Assembly: GCF_000521865.1 (NCBI RefSeq)
Contig: NZ_JAME01000011.1
Location: 61,583-125,582, forward strand
Direction of reading: 5' to 3'
Length of the DNA: 64,000 bases
Origin: Roseivivax isoporae LMG 25204
Lineage (GTDB): Bacteria > Pseudomonadota > Alphaproteobacteria > Rhodobacterales > Rhodobacteraceae
In this document: positions 36,959-46,476 of the stretch, piece by piece
Position numbering within the stretch: position 1 is the first letter of the stretch
Layout: every line of letters begins with the position of its first letter
Notes under the pieces: model-generated
What the model was told of the DNA's origin: nothing
The model's input: only the letters and a program-made list of their open reading frames with translations
The model's database searches: none
Position numbers and translations under genes: made by a program

Positions 36959-37435
36959 TCACATGCGGACGGCCAGCTTTTGCGCGTAGGCCTCGAGCTG
37001 CGTCGCGACGACACCCCAGCCGTCGAAGAACCCCATCTCCTCGTGGTTCCTGCGGGCCTCGGGCGTGCGGTGCCGGGCGGTCGCGGTGTAGCGCGTGCCG
37101 CCCTCTCCATCGTCCGCGAAGTCGAGGATCGCGGTCATGAACGGCTCGGGCGCGGGCTTCCACCCCTCGGTATACGCATCGGTGAAGACGAGCCGTTCCC
37201 GCGGCACGATCTCGAGGAAGACGCCGCGATTCTCCATCACGTTGCCCTCGACCTCGAAGGTGGTGTCGAACCGGCCCCCGACCCGCAGGTCGATGTCGCA
37301 GGCGGTCACCCTGTGCGGGGCGGGAATGAAGAAGTGCGGGATGTGCCGGGGATCGGTCCAGCAGGCCCAGACCGCGGTGCGGGGCGCGGCGAGGTCGCGG
37401 GTGAACGAAAGGTCGGTATCGGGATCGGGTGTCAT
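36959..37435 (-). CDS. SRPBCC / AHSA1-type domain protein
   Basis: The 158-residue protein is a single START-like helix-grip domain of the AHSA1 subfamily: SFTRDLAAPRTAVWACWTDP at the start, DLRVGGRFDTTF in the middle, and GTRYTATARHRTPEARRNHEEMGFFDGW towards the end. Members bind small hydrophobic ligands or act as coactivators, often with ArsR-type regulators, but no such regulator is adjacent. Function therefore unknown. The ATG at 37435 has a GGAGGC site upstream. Confidence 0.85.
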   Translation of the reverse strand: MTPDPDTDLSFTRDLAAPRTAVWACWTDPRHIPHFFIPAPHRVTACDIDLRVGGRFDTTFEVEGNVMENRGVFLEIVPRERLVFTDAYTEGWKPAPEPFMTAILDFADDGEGGTRYTATARHRTPEARRNHEEMGFFDGWGVVATQLEAYAQKLAVRM

Positions 37436-37530
37436 GGCGGGCGGGCCTCCTCTGCATCAGGGCGCGGTGCGGCGCGGGGTCGGTCGTCCCCGCATCGCCG
37501 TGCCCCCGATCAGGCTGCCCCGCCCGCACC

Positions 37531-37554
37531 GCGCGGAGCAAGGCCGCTCCGCGC
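37531..37554 (-). terminator. Perfect 9-bp hairpin downstream of yebC
   Basis: GCGCGGAGC (37531-37539) and GCTCCGCGC (37546-37554) flank a six-base loop between the yebC stop and the SRPBCC start on the same strand. No T-tract follows, so its role as terminator is only suggested by position. Confidence 0.4.
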
Positions 37555-37598
37555 CTCGGGCTTTGCCCGGCGGCCGTCCGCCGGATGCCGCGGCGCGC

Positions 37599-38339
37599 TC
37601 AGAGCTGCGCCATGACCTCGTCGGAGGCCTCGAAGTTGGTGGTGACGCGCTGCACGTCGTCGTCGTCCTCGAGCGCTTCCACGAGCTTCATCAGTGACTG
37701 CATGCCGTCGAGGTCGAGTTCCGTGGTGGTCGAGGGACGCCAGACGAGCTTGGTCGATTCGGATTCGCCAAGCGCCTCCTCGAGCGCCGAGGACACCTCG
37801 TTGAGGTCACTGTCGGCGCACCAGATCACATGGCCCTCGTCCGAGCTCTCGACGTCCTCGGCGCCGGCCTCGATGGCCGCCATCATGACGTCGTCGGCGC
37901 TGCCCGCGGTTGCGGGATAGACGATCTCGCCCTTGCGCTCGAACATGAAGGCGACCGACCCGGTCTCGCCGAGATTGCCGCCGTTCTTGCCGAAGGTCGA
38001 GCGCACGTTCGACGCGGTTCGGTTGCGGTTGTCGGTCATCGCCTCGACGATCACCGCGACGCCGTTCGGGCCGTAGCCCTCGTAGCGGATCTCCTCGTAG
38101 TTCTCGGCGTCGCCGCCGGTTGCCTTCTTGATCGCGCGCTCGATCACGTCCTTCGGGACCGAGTTGGACTTGGCTTCCTTGACCGCGAGGCGCAGGCGCG
38201 GGTTCTTGTCCGGGTCGGGATCGCCCATCTTTGCCGCGACCGTGATCTCCTTCGAGAGCTTCGAGAAGAGCTTGGAGCGCGCGGCGTCCTGGCGCCCCTT
38301 GCGGTGCTGGATGTTCGCCCATTTGGAATGGCCGGCCAT
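37599..38339 (-). CDS. yebC: YebC/PmpR-family protein (TACO1-like)
   Basis: The 246-residue protein begins [21 protein letters not shown] and has [20 protein letters not shown] and [23 protein letters not shown], the signature sequences of the family. YebC proteins have been described as DNA-binding regulators and more recently as translation factors that relieve ribosome stalling at proline-rich stretches. Length and sequence are normal. In many proteobacteria the gene precedes ruvC; here neither ruvC nor ruvAB is adjacent. It is divergent from the LysE-type gene. Confidence 0.95.
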   Translation of the reverse strand: MAGHSKWANIQHRKGRQDAARSKLFSKLSKEITVAAKMGDPDPDKNPRLRLAVKEAKSNSVPKDVIERAIKKATGGDAENYEEIRYEGYGPNGVAVIVEAMTDNRNRTASNVRSTFGKNGGNLGETGSVAFMFERKGEIVYPATAGSADDVMMAAIEAGAEDVESSDEGHVIWCADSDLNEVSSALEEALGESESTKLVWRPSTTTELDLDGMQSLMKLVEALEDDDDVQRVTTNFEASDEVMAQL

Positions 38340-38477
38340 GATCGTGCCTCGTGACGTGGGAATGCGGGAAAATCAGCCGTCTCTATAGGGCAGGGCGCCC
38401 CTCAAGGGCAAGCCCGCTGGACCCCGTGCCGCCGTCGGTCTAGAGCGCGGGCCGGAACGCGCACTGGGGAGGACGGC

Positions 38478-39071
38478 ATGCAGGCTGCACTGGCGGGCTA
38501 TGGGCTCGGGCTCTCGCTGATCCTCGCCATCGGGGCGCAAAACGCCTTCGTGCTGCGGCAGGGACTGCTGCGGCGGCACGTGCTGGCGGTGGTGCTGACC
38601 TGCGCGGTGTCGGACGCGGTGCTGATCGTCGCGGGCGTCGCCGGCATGGGGCGACTGTCCGAGGCCTGGCCGTGGTTCGGCCCGGCGATGCGGCTGGGCG
38701 GTGCGGCCTTCCTCCTGTGGTATGGTGGCCGCGCGCTCCTGTCCGCGTGGCGGGGCGGGGCGGCGATGGATGCGGGCACAGCCGCACAGTCGCTCGCCGC
38801 GGCGCTCGGCACCTGTCTCGCGCTCACCTGGCTCAACCCCCATGTCTACCTCGACACGGTGGTGCTGCTCGGCGCGGTCTCGGCGCAGTACGACAGCCGC
38901 GCGGCCTTCGCGGCGGGGGCTGTCACCGCCTCCTTCAGCTTCTTCTTCGCGCTGGGCTACGGCGCGCGGGCGCTCGCGCCGCTCTTCGCGCGGCCCGGAG
39001 CCTGGCGTCTTCTCGACCTCGTCGTCGGGCTCACCATGTGGGCCATCGCGATGTCGCTCCTCCTCGGCTGA
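38478..39071 (+). CDS. LysE/ArgO family amino-acid exporter
   Basis: The 197-residue membrane protein has about six helices and the LysE/ArgO signatures: a SLILAIGAQNAFVLRQGL segment near residue 14, the DAVLIVAGV helix and LTWLNPHVYLDTVVLLG near 118. This matches the ArgO branch, which exports arginine and lysine, rather than the RhtB branch. The ATG has a GGGAGG site ten bases upstream. The EamA exporter follows 49 bases later. Substrate is inferred from family resemblance only. Confidence 0.88.
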   Translation: MQAALAGYGLGLSLILAIGAQNAFVLRQGLLRRHVLAVVLTCAVSDAVLIVAGVAGMGRLSEAWPWFGPAMRLGGAAFLLWYGGRALLSAWRGGAAMDAGTAAQSLAAALGTCLALTWLNPHVYLDTVVLLGAVSAQYDSRAAFAAGAVTASFSFFFALGYGARALAPLFARPGAWRLLDLVVGLTMWAIAMSLLLG

Positions 39072-39120
39072 CGCGCCGGCGGCCAATACCTGCTTGCACA
39101 TCCCCGCGTCCCGTCGCTTG

Positions 39121-40032
39121 ATGCGCGCCATGGTGACGACGGCGCAACGCCCCCTCGCGGGCATTCTCTGGATGGTCGCGACGGGCTTCTGTTTCGTCAT
39201 GGTGACCGCGCTCGTGAAGACGCTGGGCGGGCGCATCCCGGCCGCGGAAAGCGCGTTCCTGCGCTATCTCCTCGGGCTCGTCTTCCTCGTGCCGTTCTGG
39301 CGCCAGATCGTCGACATGCGCCTCTCGCGCCGCCAATGGGGCCTCTACGGGGTGCGCGGCGTTTTCCACACGCTGGGCGTGATCTGCTGGTTCTACGCCA
39401 TGACGCGCATCCCCATCGCCGAGGTCACGGCGATGAACTACCTCAACCCGGTCTACGTCTCGATCCTGGCGGTGCTTTTCCTGGGCGAGACCATCGCGGC
39501 GCGGCGCATCCTCGCCATCGTCGCGGCGCTGGCCGGCGCGCTGCTCATCCTGCGGCCGGGCTTCCGCGCGCTCGATCCCGGGCACGTGGCGATGATCTTC
39601 ACCGCGCTCCTCTTCGCGGGTTCCTATCTCACGATGAAGATCCTCTCCGGCCAGCAGAGCGCGGCGGTCGTGGTGGGCATGCTGTCGCTGACGGTGACGC
39701 TCGGCCTTGCGCCCTTCGCGGCGCTCGACTGGGTGACGCCGACCTGGGGGGAGCTCGGCATCCTCTTCGGCGTGGCGAGCTTTGCCACCGCGGGGCACTA
39801 TGCCATGACGCGCGCCTTCGCGGCGGCGCCGCTCACGGTGACGCAGCCCATCACGTTCCTGCAGCTCGTCTGGTCGGTGGCGATCGGTGCCGCGTTCTTC
39901 AATGAGCCTCCCGATCCCTTCGTGATCGCGGGCGGCGGCGTCATCATCGCCTCGGTGACCTTCATCACCTGGCGCGAGGCGCGCGCCAAGCGCCGCCAGA
40001 TCACCCCCGGCATCCACGAGACAAAGGGCTGA
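39121..40032 (+). CDS. DMT superfamily transporter (two EamA domains)
   Basis: The 303-residue protein has ten predicted helices arranged as two EamA repeats: GILWMVATGFCFVMVTALVK at the start of the first and AMIFTALLFAGSYLTMKIL at the start of the second, with MNYLNPVYVSILAVLFLGE near residue 108. Such exporters carry amino acids, metabolites or nucleosides outward. The start may be 39121 or the Met at 39130. It lies directly behind the LysE-type gene and probably shares its transcript. The substrate is not predictable. Confidence 0.86.
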   Translation: MRAMVTTAQRPLAGILWMVATGFCFVMVTALVKTLGGRIPAAESAFLRYLLGLVFLVPFWRQIVDMRLSRRQWGLYGVRGVFHTLGVICWFYAMTRIPIAEVTAMNYLNPVYVSILAVLFLGETIAARRILAIVAALAGALLILRPGFRALDPGHVAMIFTALLFAGSYLTMKILSGQQSAAVVVGMLSLTVTLGLAPFAALDWVTPTWGELGILFGVASFATAGHYAMTRAFAAAPLTVTQPITFLQLVWSVAIGAAFFNEPPDPFVIAGGGVIIASVTFITWREARAKRRQITPGIHETKG

Positions 40033-40147
40033 AAGGCCGCTTTTTGTTTCCGCTCCAGAAATTGCCGCCGGCGGGGCCGAGTCTTGCCGCAATCCGCCGG
40101 GAAAGTCGGGGTCACGAGGAAAATCCAGTGTGTTTACGGAGTGACCC

Positions 40148-40345
40148 ATGTTTGCAGGACAGACCCTGACCGAGAATTTCAGCGACATCCGCGCCTTCGC
40201 CATGGGCGAGCGCCGCAAGGTGGTGTCGGACGCCGAATGGCGGTTCCGGATGCGCGGCTACGGCTACAACCTGCGCAAGACCGACAGCGGCTACGAGGTG
40301 GCCCGCCTGCCCCAGAACGACGTGATCGGCGTGATCGAGGCCTGA
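40148..40345 (+). CDS. Small conserved protein, unknown function (65 aa)
   Basis: A compact soluble 65-residue protein (start MFAGQTLTENFSD, middle MRGYGYNLRKTDSGYEVARLPQND). The sequence looks ordered rather than low complexity, with a likely beta-strand hairpin in the second half, and coding bias matches its neighbours. It is followed 28 bases later by a strong terminator, so it forms its own transcription unit. I know no family function. Confidence 0.6.
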   Translation: MFAGQTLTENFSDIRAFAMGERRKVVSDAEWRFRMRGYGYNLRKTDSGYEVARLPQNDVIGVIEA

Positions 40346-40373
40346 TCCCCTCCAGGAGCCTCGAGACGCTGTC

Positions 40374-40416
40374 GGCCCGGCCGGTCCCGCGAGGACCCGC
40401 CGGGCCTTATTTTTTG
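40374..40416 (+). terminator. Rho-independent terminator
   Basis: GGCCCGGCCGGTCC (40374-40387) pairs with GGACCCGCCGGGCC (40393-40406) with one mismatch around a CGCGA loop and is followed by TTATTTTTTG, a strong intrinsic terminator. It insulates the small gene from the bet operon downstream. Confidence 0.9.
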
Positions 40417-40467
40417 CCAGCGATCGTAAGGCGGCGGGCCCGGGGCCGGACTGTCAACCCCTCTATC

Positions 40468-40485
40468 TGATTGACTGGTCAATCA
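40468..40485. promoter_or_regulatory. BetI-like operator palindrome upstream of betC
   Basis: TGATTGACTGGTCAATCA is an 18-bp near-perfect palindrome (TGATTGAC, two central bases, GTCAATCA) about 50 bases before the betC start. TetR-family BetI repressors bind sites of this shape in front of choline genes, and the operon here is choline-related, so BetI control is the natural reading. That this is the actual BetI site is inferred; a TetR paralogue could use it. Confidence 0.65.
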
Positions 40486-40536
40486 ACATGTCCTAGATGT
40501 GCCGTGAAGTGAAGGCATGACGGAACGGAGGACCCC

Positions 40537-42045
40537 ATGACGCGGCCGAACATCCTGGTGATCATGGTCGATCAGCTGAACGGCACGCTGTTTCCCGACG
40601 GACCTGCCGACTGGCTGCATGCGCCCAACCTGCGGCGGCTCGCCGACGGCTCGACGCGGTTCGCCAATGCCTACACGGCCTCGCCGCTCTGCGCGCCGGG
40701 GCGGGCGTCCTTCATGTCGGGCCAGCTGCCGTCGCGCACGCGCGTCTACGACAACGCGGCCGAATTCGCGTCGGACATCCCGACCTATGCGCACCACCTG
40801 CGCCGGGCGGGCTACCAGACCTGCCTGTCGGGCAAGATGCATTTCGTCGGGCCGGACCAGCTGCACGGCTTCGAGCAGCGGCTGACCACCGACATCTACC
40901 CGGCCGATTTCGGCTGGACGCCCGACTACCGCAAGCCGGGCGAGCGCATCGACTGGTGGTACCACAACCTCGGGTCGGTGAAGGGCTCGGGCGTCGCCGA
41001 GATCTCCAACCAGATGGAATATGACGACGACGTCGCCCACAACGCCGAGCAGAAGCTCTACGACCTCGCGCGCGGCCATGACGACCGGCCGTGGATGATG
41101 ACCGTCAGCTTCACCCACCCGCACGATCCCTACGTCGCGCGCCGCAAGTACTGGGACCTCTACGAGGACTGCGACCACCTCATGCCCGAGGTCGGCCCGC
41201 TCGGCTACGAGAACCACGACCCGCACGCGCAGCGCATCTTCGACGCCAACGACTGGCGCAACTTCGACATCTCGGACGCGGACGTGGCGCGGTCGCGCCG
41301 TGCCTACTTCGCCAACATCTCGTATCTCGACGACAAGATCGGCGGCATCCTCGACGTGCTCGAGCGCACCCGGCAGGAGGCGATCATCGTCTTCGTCTCG
41401 GATCACGGCGACATGCTGGGCGAGCGCGGCCTGTGGTTCAAGATGTCGTTCTACGAGGGCTCGTCGCGTGTGCCGCTGATGATCGCGGCGCCGGGCATGG
41501 AGCCCGGTCTCGTCACCGCGCCGGTGTCCACGATCGACCTCTGCCCGACGCTCTGCGAGCTCGCACACGTCTCCATGGCCGAGGTGCTGCCCTGGACCGA
41601 GGGCGAAAGCCTCGTGCGGCTGGGGCAGGGCGGCGAGCGCACCTCGCCCGTGTCCATGGAATACGCAGCCGAGGCGTCGCAATCGCCGCTCGTGGCCCTG
41701 CGCGCGGGACGGTGGAAATACACCAACTGCGCGCTCGATCCCGAGCAGCTCTTCGATCTCGAGGCCGATCCGCACGAGATCCGCAACCTCGCCGAGGTGC
41801 CGGAGCATGCCGATGTGCTGGAACGCTTCCGAGAGATGGCGGCGCTGCGCTGGGACCTCGAGGATTTCGACGCCGCCGTGCGCGAGAGCCAGGCGCGTCG
41901 CTGGGTCGTCTACGAGGCGCTGCGCCAGGGCGGCTACTACCCGTGGGACTACCAGCCGCTGCGGCAGGCCTCCGAACGCTACATGCGCAACCACATGGAC
42001 CTGAACGTGGTCGAGGAAAACCAGCGCTTTCCGCGCGGGGAGTGA
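40537..42045 (+). CDS. betC: Choline-sulfatase
   Basis: The 502-residue sulfatase cleaves choline-O-sulfate to choline and sulfate. The start NILVIMVDQLNG places metal ligands near Asp12, and the formylglycine motif C-A-P-G-R (Cys52 to Arg56, in SPLCAPGRASFMSG) is intact, so the enzyme needs a formylglycine-generating system or sulfatase maturase, which is not in the window. FVSDHGDMLGERGLWFK near 288 is the second metal motif, and the C-terminal WVVYEALRQGGYYPWDYQPL is choline-sulfatase-specific. GGAGGACC precedes the ATG. betB begins three bases after its stop. No signal peptide: the enzyme is cytoplasmic. Confidence 0.95.
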   Translation: MTRPNILVIMVDQLNGTLFPDGPADWLHAPNLRRLADGSTRFANAYTASPLCAPGRASFMSGQLPSRTRVYDNAAEFASDIPTYAHHLRRAGYQTCLSGKMHFVGPDQLHGFEQRLTTDIYPADFGWTPDYRKPGERIDWWYHNLGSVKGSGVAEISNQMEYDDDVAHNAEQKLYDLARGHDDRPWMMTVSFTHPHDPYVARRKYWDLYEDCDHLMPEVGPLGYENHDPHAQRIFDANDWRNFDISDADVARSRRAYFANISYLDDKIGGILDVLERTRQEAIIVFVSDHGDMLGERGLWFKMSFYEGSSRVPLMIAAPGMEPGLVTAPVSTIDLCPTLCELAHVSMAEVLPWTEGESLVRLGQGGERTSPVSMEYAAEASQSPLVALRAGRWKYTNCALDPEQLFDLEADPHEIRNLAEVPEHADVLERFREMAALRWDLEDFDAAVRESQARRWVVYEALRQGGYYPWDYQPLRQASERYMRNHMDLNVVEENQRFPRGE

Positions 42046-42048
42046 ACG

Positions 42049-43506
42049 ATGACATACGACACGCAACCGAACGCCAGCCATTTCGTCAACGGCGCGCCGC
42101 TCGAGGACGCGACCGGGGACGTCATCGACGTGATCTATCCGGCGACCGGCGAGGTCATCGCCAGGGTGCACGCCGCGACCGACGCGGTGATCGCCGAGGC
42201 GGTCGCGGGCGCGCAGGCGGCGCAGGCGGAATGGGCGGCGACGCCCCCGCGCGAGCGGGGCCGCGTGCTGACACGCGCGGCGCAGATCCTGCGCGAGCGC
42301 AACCGCGAGCTGTCGGTGCTCGAGACCATGGACACCGGCAAGCCGCTGTCCGAGACGCTCGTGGCCGACGCGACGTCGGGCGCCGACGCGCTGGAATATT
42401 TCGGCGGCATCGCCGCGGGCCTCACCGGCGAGCACATCCCGCTCGGGCGCGACTGGGCCTACACGGTCCGCGAGCCGCTCGGGGTCTGCGTGGGCATCGG
42501 CGCGTGGAACTATCCCACGCAGATCGCCTGCTGGAAGGCGGCGCCGGCGCTCGCCTGCGGCAACGCGATGATCTTCAAGCCGTCCGAGACGACGCCGCTC
42601 TCGGCGCTGAAGGTCGCGGAGATCCTCGTCGAGGCGGGCCTGCCCGCGGGGCTTTTCAACGTGGTGCAGGGCGCGGGGGCCGTGGGCGCGGCGCTCACCA
42701 CCCATCCCGCGGTCGACAAGGTGTCGCTGACGGGCTCGGTGCCGACGGGCCGCAAGGTCTATGCCGCGGCAGCCGAGAGCATCAAGCACGTGACCATGGA
42801 GCTCGGGGGCAAGTCGCCGATCCTCGTCTTCGACGACGCCGACATCGAGGACGCGGTCGGCGGCGCCATCCTCGGCAACTTCTACTCCTCGGGGCAGATC
42901 TGCTCGAACGGCACGCGCGTCTTCGTCCAGAAGGGGCTGCGCGAACGCTTCGTCGCCCGCATGGCCGAACGCATGGCCGAGGCGGTGATCGGCGATCCGC
43001 TCGACGAGGCCACGAATTTCGGGCCGCTGGTGTCGGCCCGGCAGATGGAGATCGTCACGTCCTACCTCGAGAAGGGCAAGGCGGAGGGCGCGCGGCTCGT
43101 CGCGGGCGGCGAGCGGCTCGACCGCCCGGGCTACTGGGTGACGCCGGCGCTCTTCGACGGGGTGACCGACGACATGACCATCGCGCAGGAGGAAATCTTC
43201 GGCCCCGTGCTGTCGGTCCTCGAGTTCGAGACCGAGGACGAGGCGGTGGCGCGCGCCAACGACACGACCTTCGGGCTGTCGGCGGGCGTGTTCACCCGCG
43301 ACCTCGCGCGGGCGCACCGGGTCATCGGGCGCCTCCGGGCGGGCACCTGCTTCGTCAACTCCTACAACGACGCGCCGGTCGAGATGCCGTTCGGCGGCGT
43401 GAAGATGTCGGGCGTGGGACGCGAGAACGCCAAGGCGGCGATCGAGCACTATTCGCAGCTGAAGTCGGTCTACGTGCGCATGGGACCGGTCGAGGCGCCG
43501 TTCTGA
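42049..43506 (+). CDS. betB: Betaine-aldehyde dehydrogenase
   Basis: The 485-residue NAD(P)+-dependent enzyme oxidises betaine aldehyde to glycine betaine. The catalytic Cys285 lies in [12 protein letters not shown] and Glu251 in [42 protein letters not shown] near 148 is the cofactor region. Sequence and length fit BetB. It is the second gene of the choline operon, three bases after betC. A perfect inverted repeat follows it before betA. Confidence 0.96.
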   Translation: MTYDTQPNASHFVNGAPLEDATGDVIDVIYPATGEVIARVHAATDAVIAEAVAGAQAAQAEWAATPPRERGRVLTRAAQILRERNRELSVLETMDTGKPLSETLVADATSGADALEYFGGIAAGLTGEHIPLGRDWAYTVREPLGVCVGIGAWNYPTQIACWKAAPALACGNAMIFKPSETTPLSALKVAEILVEAGLPAGLFNVVQGAGAVGAALTTHPAVDKVSLTGSVPTGRKVYAAAAESIKHVTMELGGKSPILVFDDADIEDAVGGAILGNFYSSGQICSNGTRVFVQKGLRERFVARMAERMAEAVIGDPLDEATNFGPLVSARQMEIVTSYLEKGKAEGARLVAGGERLDRPGYWVTPALFDGVTDDMTIAQEEIFGPVLSVLEFETEDEAVARANDTTFGLSAGVFTRDLARAHRVIGRLRAGTCFVNSYNDAPVEMPFGGVKMSGVGRENAKAAIEHYSQLKSVYVRMGPVEAPF

Positions 43507-43537
43507 CCGGGTGACGGAGCGCGGGCGCGGCCCGCGC

Positions 43538-43590
43538 GGCCATGCCCCGGAGAGCTCCCGCCCGCCCACCCCGCTCTCCGGGGCATGGCC
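43538..43590 (+). repeat. Perfect 18-bp inverted repeat between betB and betA
   Basis: GGCCATGCCCCGGAGAGC (43538-43555) and its exact reverse complement GCTCTCCGGGGCATGGCC (43573-43590) flank a 17-base loop made of C and T/A/G-poor sequence. It lies in the 253-base gap between betB and betA, an unusually long gap for this operon. There is no T-tract, so it is not an intrinsic terminator; it may attenuate, stabilise or process the message, or be a dispersed repeat. The rest of the gap up to 43759 is GC-rich with no recognised gene. Confidence 0.75.
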
Positions 43591-43759
43591 GGGTGCGGGG
43601 CGGCGGGGTCAGGACAAGGGATCGCGCGCGCGGGCGGGACGGCACCCGTGTCCCCCGGCGCGGAAACAGTCCGTGCGGGACGCGGATGCGCCCGTCCGGC
43701 CCCCACGCGACGGGGACGGACGCGGCGACCGCCACGCCCGCGCAACGGAGGTGAGTGAC

Positions 43760-45397
43760 ATGGATGCGGATTACATCGTCGTCGGGGCCGGCAGCGCCGG
43801 CTGCGCCATGGCCTACCGCCTGGCCGAGGCCGGCAGGTCGGTCGTGGTGGTCGAGCACGGCGGCTGGGACGGCGGCCCCTTCATCAACATGCCGGGAGCG
43901 CTCAGCTACCCGATGAACATGCCGATCTACGACTGGGGCTACCGGACCGAGCCCGAGCCGCATCTGGGCGGCCGCAGGCTCGCCGCGCCGCGCGGCAAGG
44001 TGCTGGGCGGCTCGTCCTCGATCAACGGCATGGTCTACGTGCGCGGCCACGCCATGGACTACGACACCTGGCGCGACATGGGCGCGGACGGCTGGGGCTA
44101 CGCGGACGTGCTGCCCTATTTCCGCCGGATGGAGACGAGCCATGGCGGCCAGGACGGCTGGCGCGGCAATGACGGGCCCCTGCACGTGAGCCGCGGTCCG
44201 CGCGACAACCCGCTGACCCGCGCCTTCGTCGAGGCCGGGCGCCAGGCGGGCTACGGGACGACCGACGACTACAACGGCGAGAAGCAGGAAGGCTTCGGCC
44301 CGATGGAGGCGACGATCCACCGCGGCGAGCGCTGGTCGGCCGCCAAGGCCTACCTCCGCCCGGCGCAGAAGCTCGGGGCGCGGGTCGTCCGCGGCCTCGT
44401 CACCCGCGTGGTGATCGAGGAGGGCCGCGCGCGCGGCGTCGAGGTGGTGAACGGCGACAGCCGCGAGACGCTCCGCGCGGGCGAGGTGATCCTGTCCGCG
44501 TCGGCCTTCAACACGCCGAAGCTCCTGATGCTGTCGGGGATCGGGCCGGCCGCGCATCTCGCCGAGCACGGCATCGACGTGGTCGCCGATCGCCCGGGGG
44601 TGGGCGCGAACCTGCAGGACCATCTCGAGCTTTACATCCAGATGGCGGCGACCCAGCCGGTGAGCCTCTTCCGCTACTGGAACCTGCTCGGCAAGGCCTA
44701 TGTGGGCGCGCGCTGGCTGTTCTCCCGGACCGGGCCCGGCGCCTCGAACCAGTTCGAGAGCGCGGCCTTCATCCGGTCGCGGGCGGGCGTGGCCTACCCG
44801 GACATCCAGTACCATTTCCTGCCCATCGCGGTGCGCTACGACGGGCAGGCCGCGGCCGAGGGACACGGCTTCCAGGCGCATGTGGGCCCCATGCGGTCGG
44901 CCTCGCGCGGCCGCGTGCGGCTGACCTCGTCCGATCCCGCGGCCCCGCCGTCGATCCTCTTCAACTACATGAGCGACCCGCAGGACTGGGAGGATTTCCG
45001 CACCTGCATCCGGCTCACGCGCGAGATCTTCGCCCAGCCGGCCTTCGCGCCCTATGCGGGGCACGAGATCCAGCCCGGCGCGGACGCGCAGGACGACGCG
45101 GCACTCGACGCCTTCGTGCGGGAGCACGCGGAAAGCGCCTACCACCCCTGCGGCACCGCGCGCATGGGCCGGCGCGACGATCCCGACGCCGTGGTCGATC
45201 CCGAAGGCCGGGTGATCGGGGTCGAGGGCCTGCGCGTCGCCGACAGCTCAGTCTTCCCGCGCATCACCAACGGCAACCTCAACGCGCCCTCGATCCTGAC
45301 GGGCGAGAAGATGGCCGACCACGTTCTCGGGCGGCGCCTCGCGCCCGAGAACGCCGAACCCTGGGTGCATCCCGACTGGCGGACCGCGCAACGCTGA
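43760..45397 (+). CDS. betA: Choline dehydrogenase (GMC oxidoreductase)
   Basis: The 545-residue flavoprotein oxidises choline to betaine aldehyde at the membrane. FAD motif [16 protein letters not shown] (GAGSAG at 9-14), the GMC signatures [18 protein letters not shown] near 79 and [11 protein letters not shown] near 279, the active-site His462 in [10 protein letters not shown] and [17 protein letters not shown] near the end are all present. GGAGGTGAG sits just before the ATG. It completes betC-betB-betA, which converts choline-O-sulfate to the osmolyte glycine betaine. No choline transporter or betI is adjacent. Confidence 0.95.
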   Translation: MDADYIVVGAGSAGCAMAYRLAEAGRSVVVVEHGGWDGGPFINMPGALSYPMNMPIYDWGYRTEPEPHLGGRRLAAPRGKVLGGSSSINGMVYVRGHAMDYDTWRDMGADGWGYADVLPYFRRMETSHGGQDGWRGNDGPLHVSRGPRDNPLTRAFVEAGRQAGYGTTDDYNGEKQEGFGPMEATIHRGERWSAAKAYLRPAQKLGARVVRGLVTRVVIEEGRARGVEVVNGDSRETLRAGEVILSASAFNTPKLLMLSGIGPAAHLAEHGIDVVADRPGVGANLQDHLELYIQMAATQPVSLFRYWNLLGKAYVGARWLFSRTGPGASNQFESAAFIRSRAGVAYPDIQYHFLPIAVRYDGQAAAEGHGFQAHVGPMRSASRGRVRLTSSDPAAPPSILFNYMSDPQDWEDFRTCIRLTREIFAQPAFAPYAGHEIQPGADAQDDAALDAFVREHAESAYHPCGTARMGRRDDPDAVVDPEGRVIGVEGLRVADSSVFPRITNGNLNAPSILTGEKMADHVLGRRLAPENAEPWVHPDWRTAQR

Positions 45398-45454
45398 CGG
45401 ACCGTTTCCGCTCATCCGCTTGATCCCGCCGCTCCACGCGGCGAGAGTAACCGG

Positions 45455-46150
45455 ATGTTAAGGATCTGTTCGATTTCCGTTCTGGCCGTGGCCCTCGGCC
45501 TGTCGCTCGCCGCCGCACGCGCCGCGGCCGACCCGGGGCCCGCCGGCACCGTGCGGGTCGTCGACGGCGACACGTTCGACGTGGGCGGCACGCGGGTGCG
45601 GCTTCATGCGGTCGACGCGCCCGAGCACGACCAGACCTGCGGCGGGCAAGGCGCCGCGCGCTGGGCCTGCGGCGCCTGGGTGACCGCGGAGGTGCGCCGC
45701 CGCTACGAGGGCCGGCGCGCCGAGTGCACTGCGCGGGACGAGGACCGCTATGGCCGCGTCGTCGCCACCTGCAGAGTCGGCGGCCGCGACATGGGCGCGG
45801 CGCTCGTGCGCGACGGCCTGATCCTCGCCTATCCGCGCTACGGCGAGACCTACGTGGCACTCGAGAAGGAAGCGCTGGTCGCCGGCCGCGGCCTGCATGC
45901 GGCGGCGATGCAGAGGCCCGAACGCTACCGCGAGGCGCAGCGCGCTGCGACTTCCGCCCCGGCACCCGCGCCGCGCGGCGCCGGGGACTGCGCCATCAAG
46001 GGCAATATCGGCGGATCGGGCGAGCGCATCTACCACGTGCCCGGACAGCGCGACTATGCCGCAACCCGCATCTCCGGGGACAGGGGCGAGCGGTGGTTCT
46101 GCACCGAGGAGGCAGCGCGGGCGGCAGGCTGGCGGCGCGCGATGCGCTGA
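45455..46150 (+). CDS. Exported SNase-like nuclease with C-terminal sunset-like domain
   Basis: The 231-residue protein has a signal peptide (LAVALGLSLAAARAAA), a staphylococcal nuclease-type core from about 30 to 145 (VRVVDGDTFDVGGTRVRLHAVDAPE, then CTARDEDRYGRVVATC, then LVRDGLILAYPRY), including the Arg of RLHAVDAPE and the Asp/Glu calcium ligands. The last 55 residues, CAIKGNIGGSGERIYHVPGQ to WFCTEEAARAAGWRRA, match the small sunset domain often found at the end of SNase, phospholipase D and MBL proteins. The enzyme probably degrades extracellular or periplasmic nucleic acid. Four to six cysteines suggest disulfide stabilisation. It appears monocistronic. Confidence 0.9.
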   Translation: MLRICSISVLAVALGLSLAAARAAADPGPAGTVRVVDGDTFDVGGTRVRLHAVDAPEHDQTCGGQGAARWACGAWVTAEVRRRYEGRRAECTARDEDRYGRVVATCRVGGRDMGAALVRDGLILAYPRYGETYVALEKEALVAGRGLHAAAMQRPERYREAQRAATSAPAPAPRGAGDCAIKGNIGGSGERIYHVPGQRDYAATRISGDRGERWFCTEEAARAAGWRRAMR

Positions 46151-46230
46151 GATTGATCGGGATCAAGGCGCGGGGGGCGCTGCGCGGGCAGGATGGCGCC
46201 GACATGACCCCGGTAGAAGGACCCCGCGCC

Positions 46231-46476
46231 ATGACCCGCACGCCCCATCGCCTCGCCGACGACTTTCCCGGTCACCGCGAACGCCTGGCCGACCTGCGCC
46301 GCACCGATGCCCACCTGGCGCGGCTCGCGGCGGAATACGACGCGCTGAACGAGCGCATCCACCTGTCCGAGATCAACGTGATGCCGCTCGAGGACCTCGA
46401 GGAGGTGCAGTGCCGCAAGGAGCGCGCGGCGCTCAAGGACGCGATCTACGCTACGCTCACCCGCGCGCCGGCCTGA
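46231..46476 (+). CDS. YdcH family protein (DUF465)
   Basis: The 81-residue protein is a short helical hairpin of the DUF465/YdcH type: RERLADLRRTDAHLARLAAEYDALNERIHLSE, then LEEVQCRKERAALKDAIYATL. Function unknown; the fold is a two-helix coiled-coil. I prefer the ATG at 46231, preceded by AGAAGGA, over the Met nine codons upstream. Its 3' end overlaps the convergent glutathione peroxidase-like gene by 20 bases. Confidence 0.85.
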   Translation: MTRTPHRLADDFPGHRERLADLRRTDAHLARLAAEYDALNERIHLSEINVMPLEDLEEVQCRKERAALKDAIYATLTRAPA

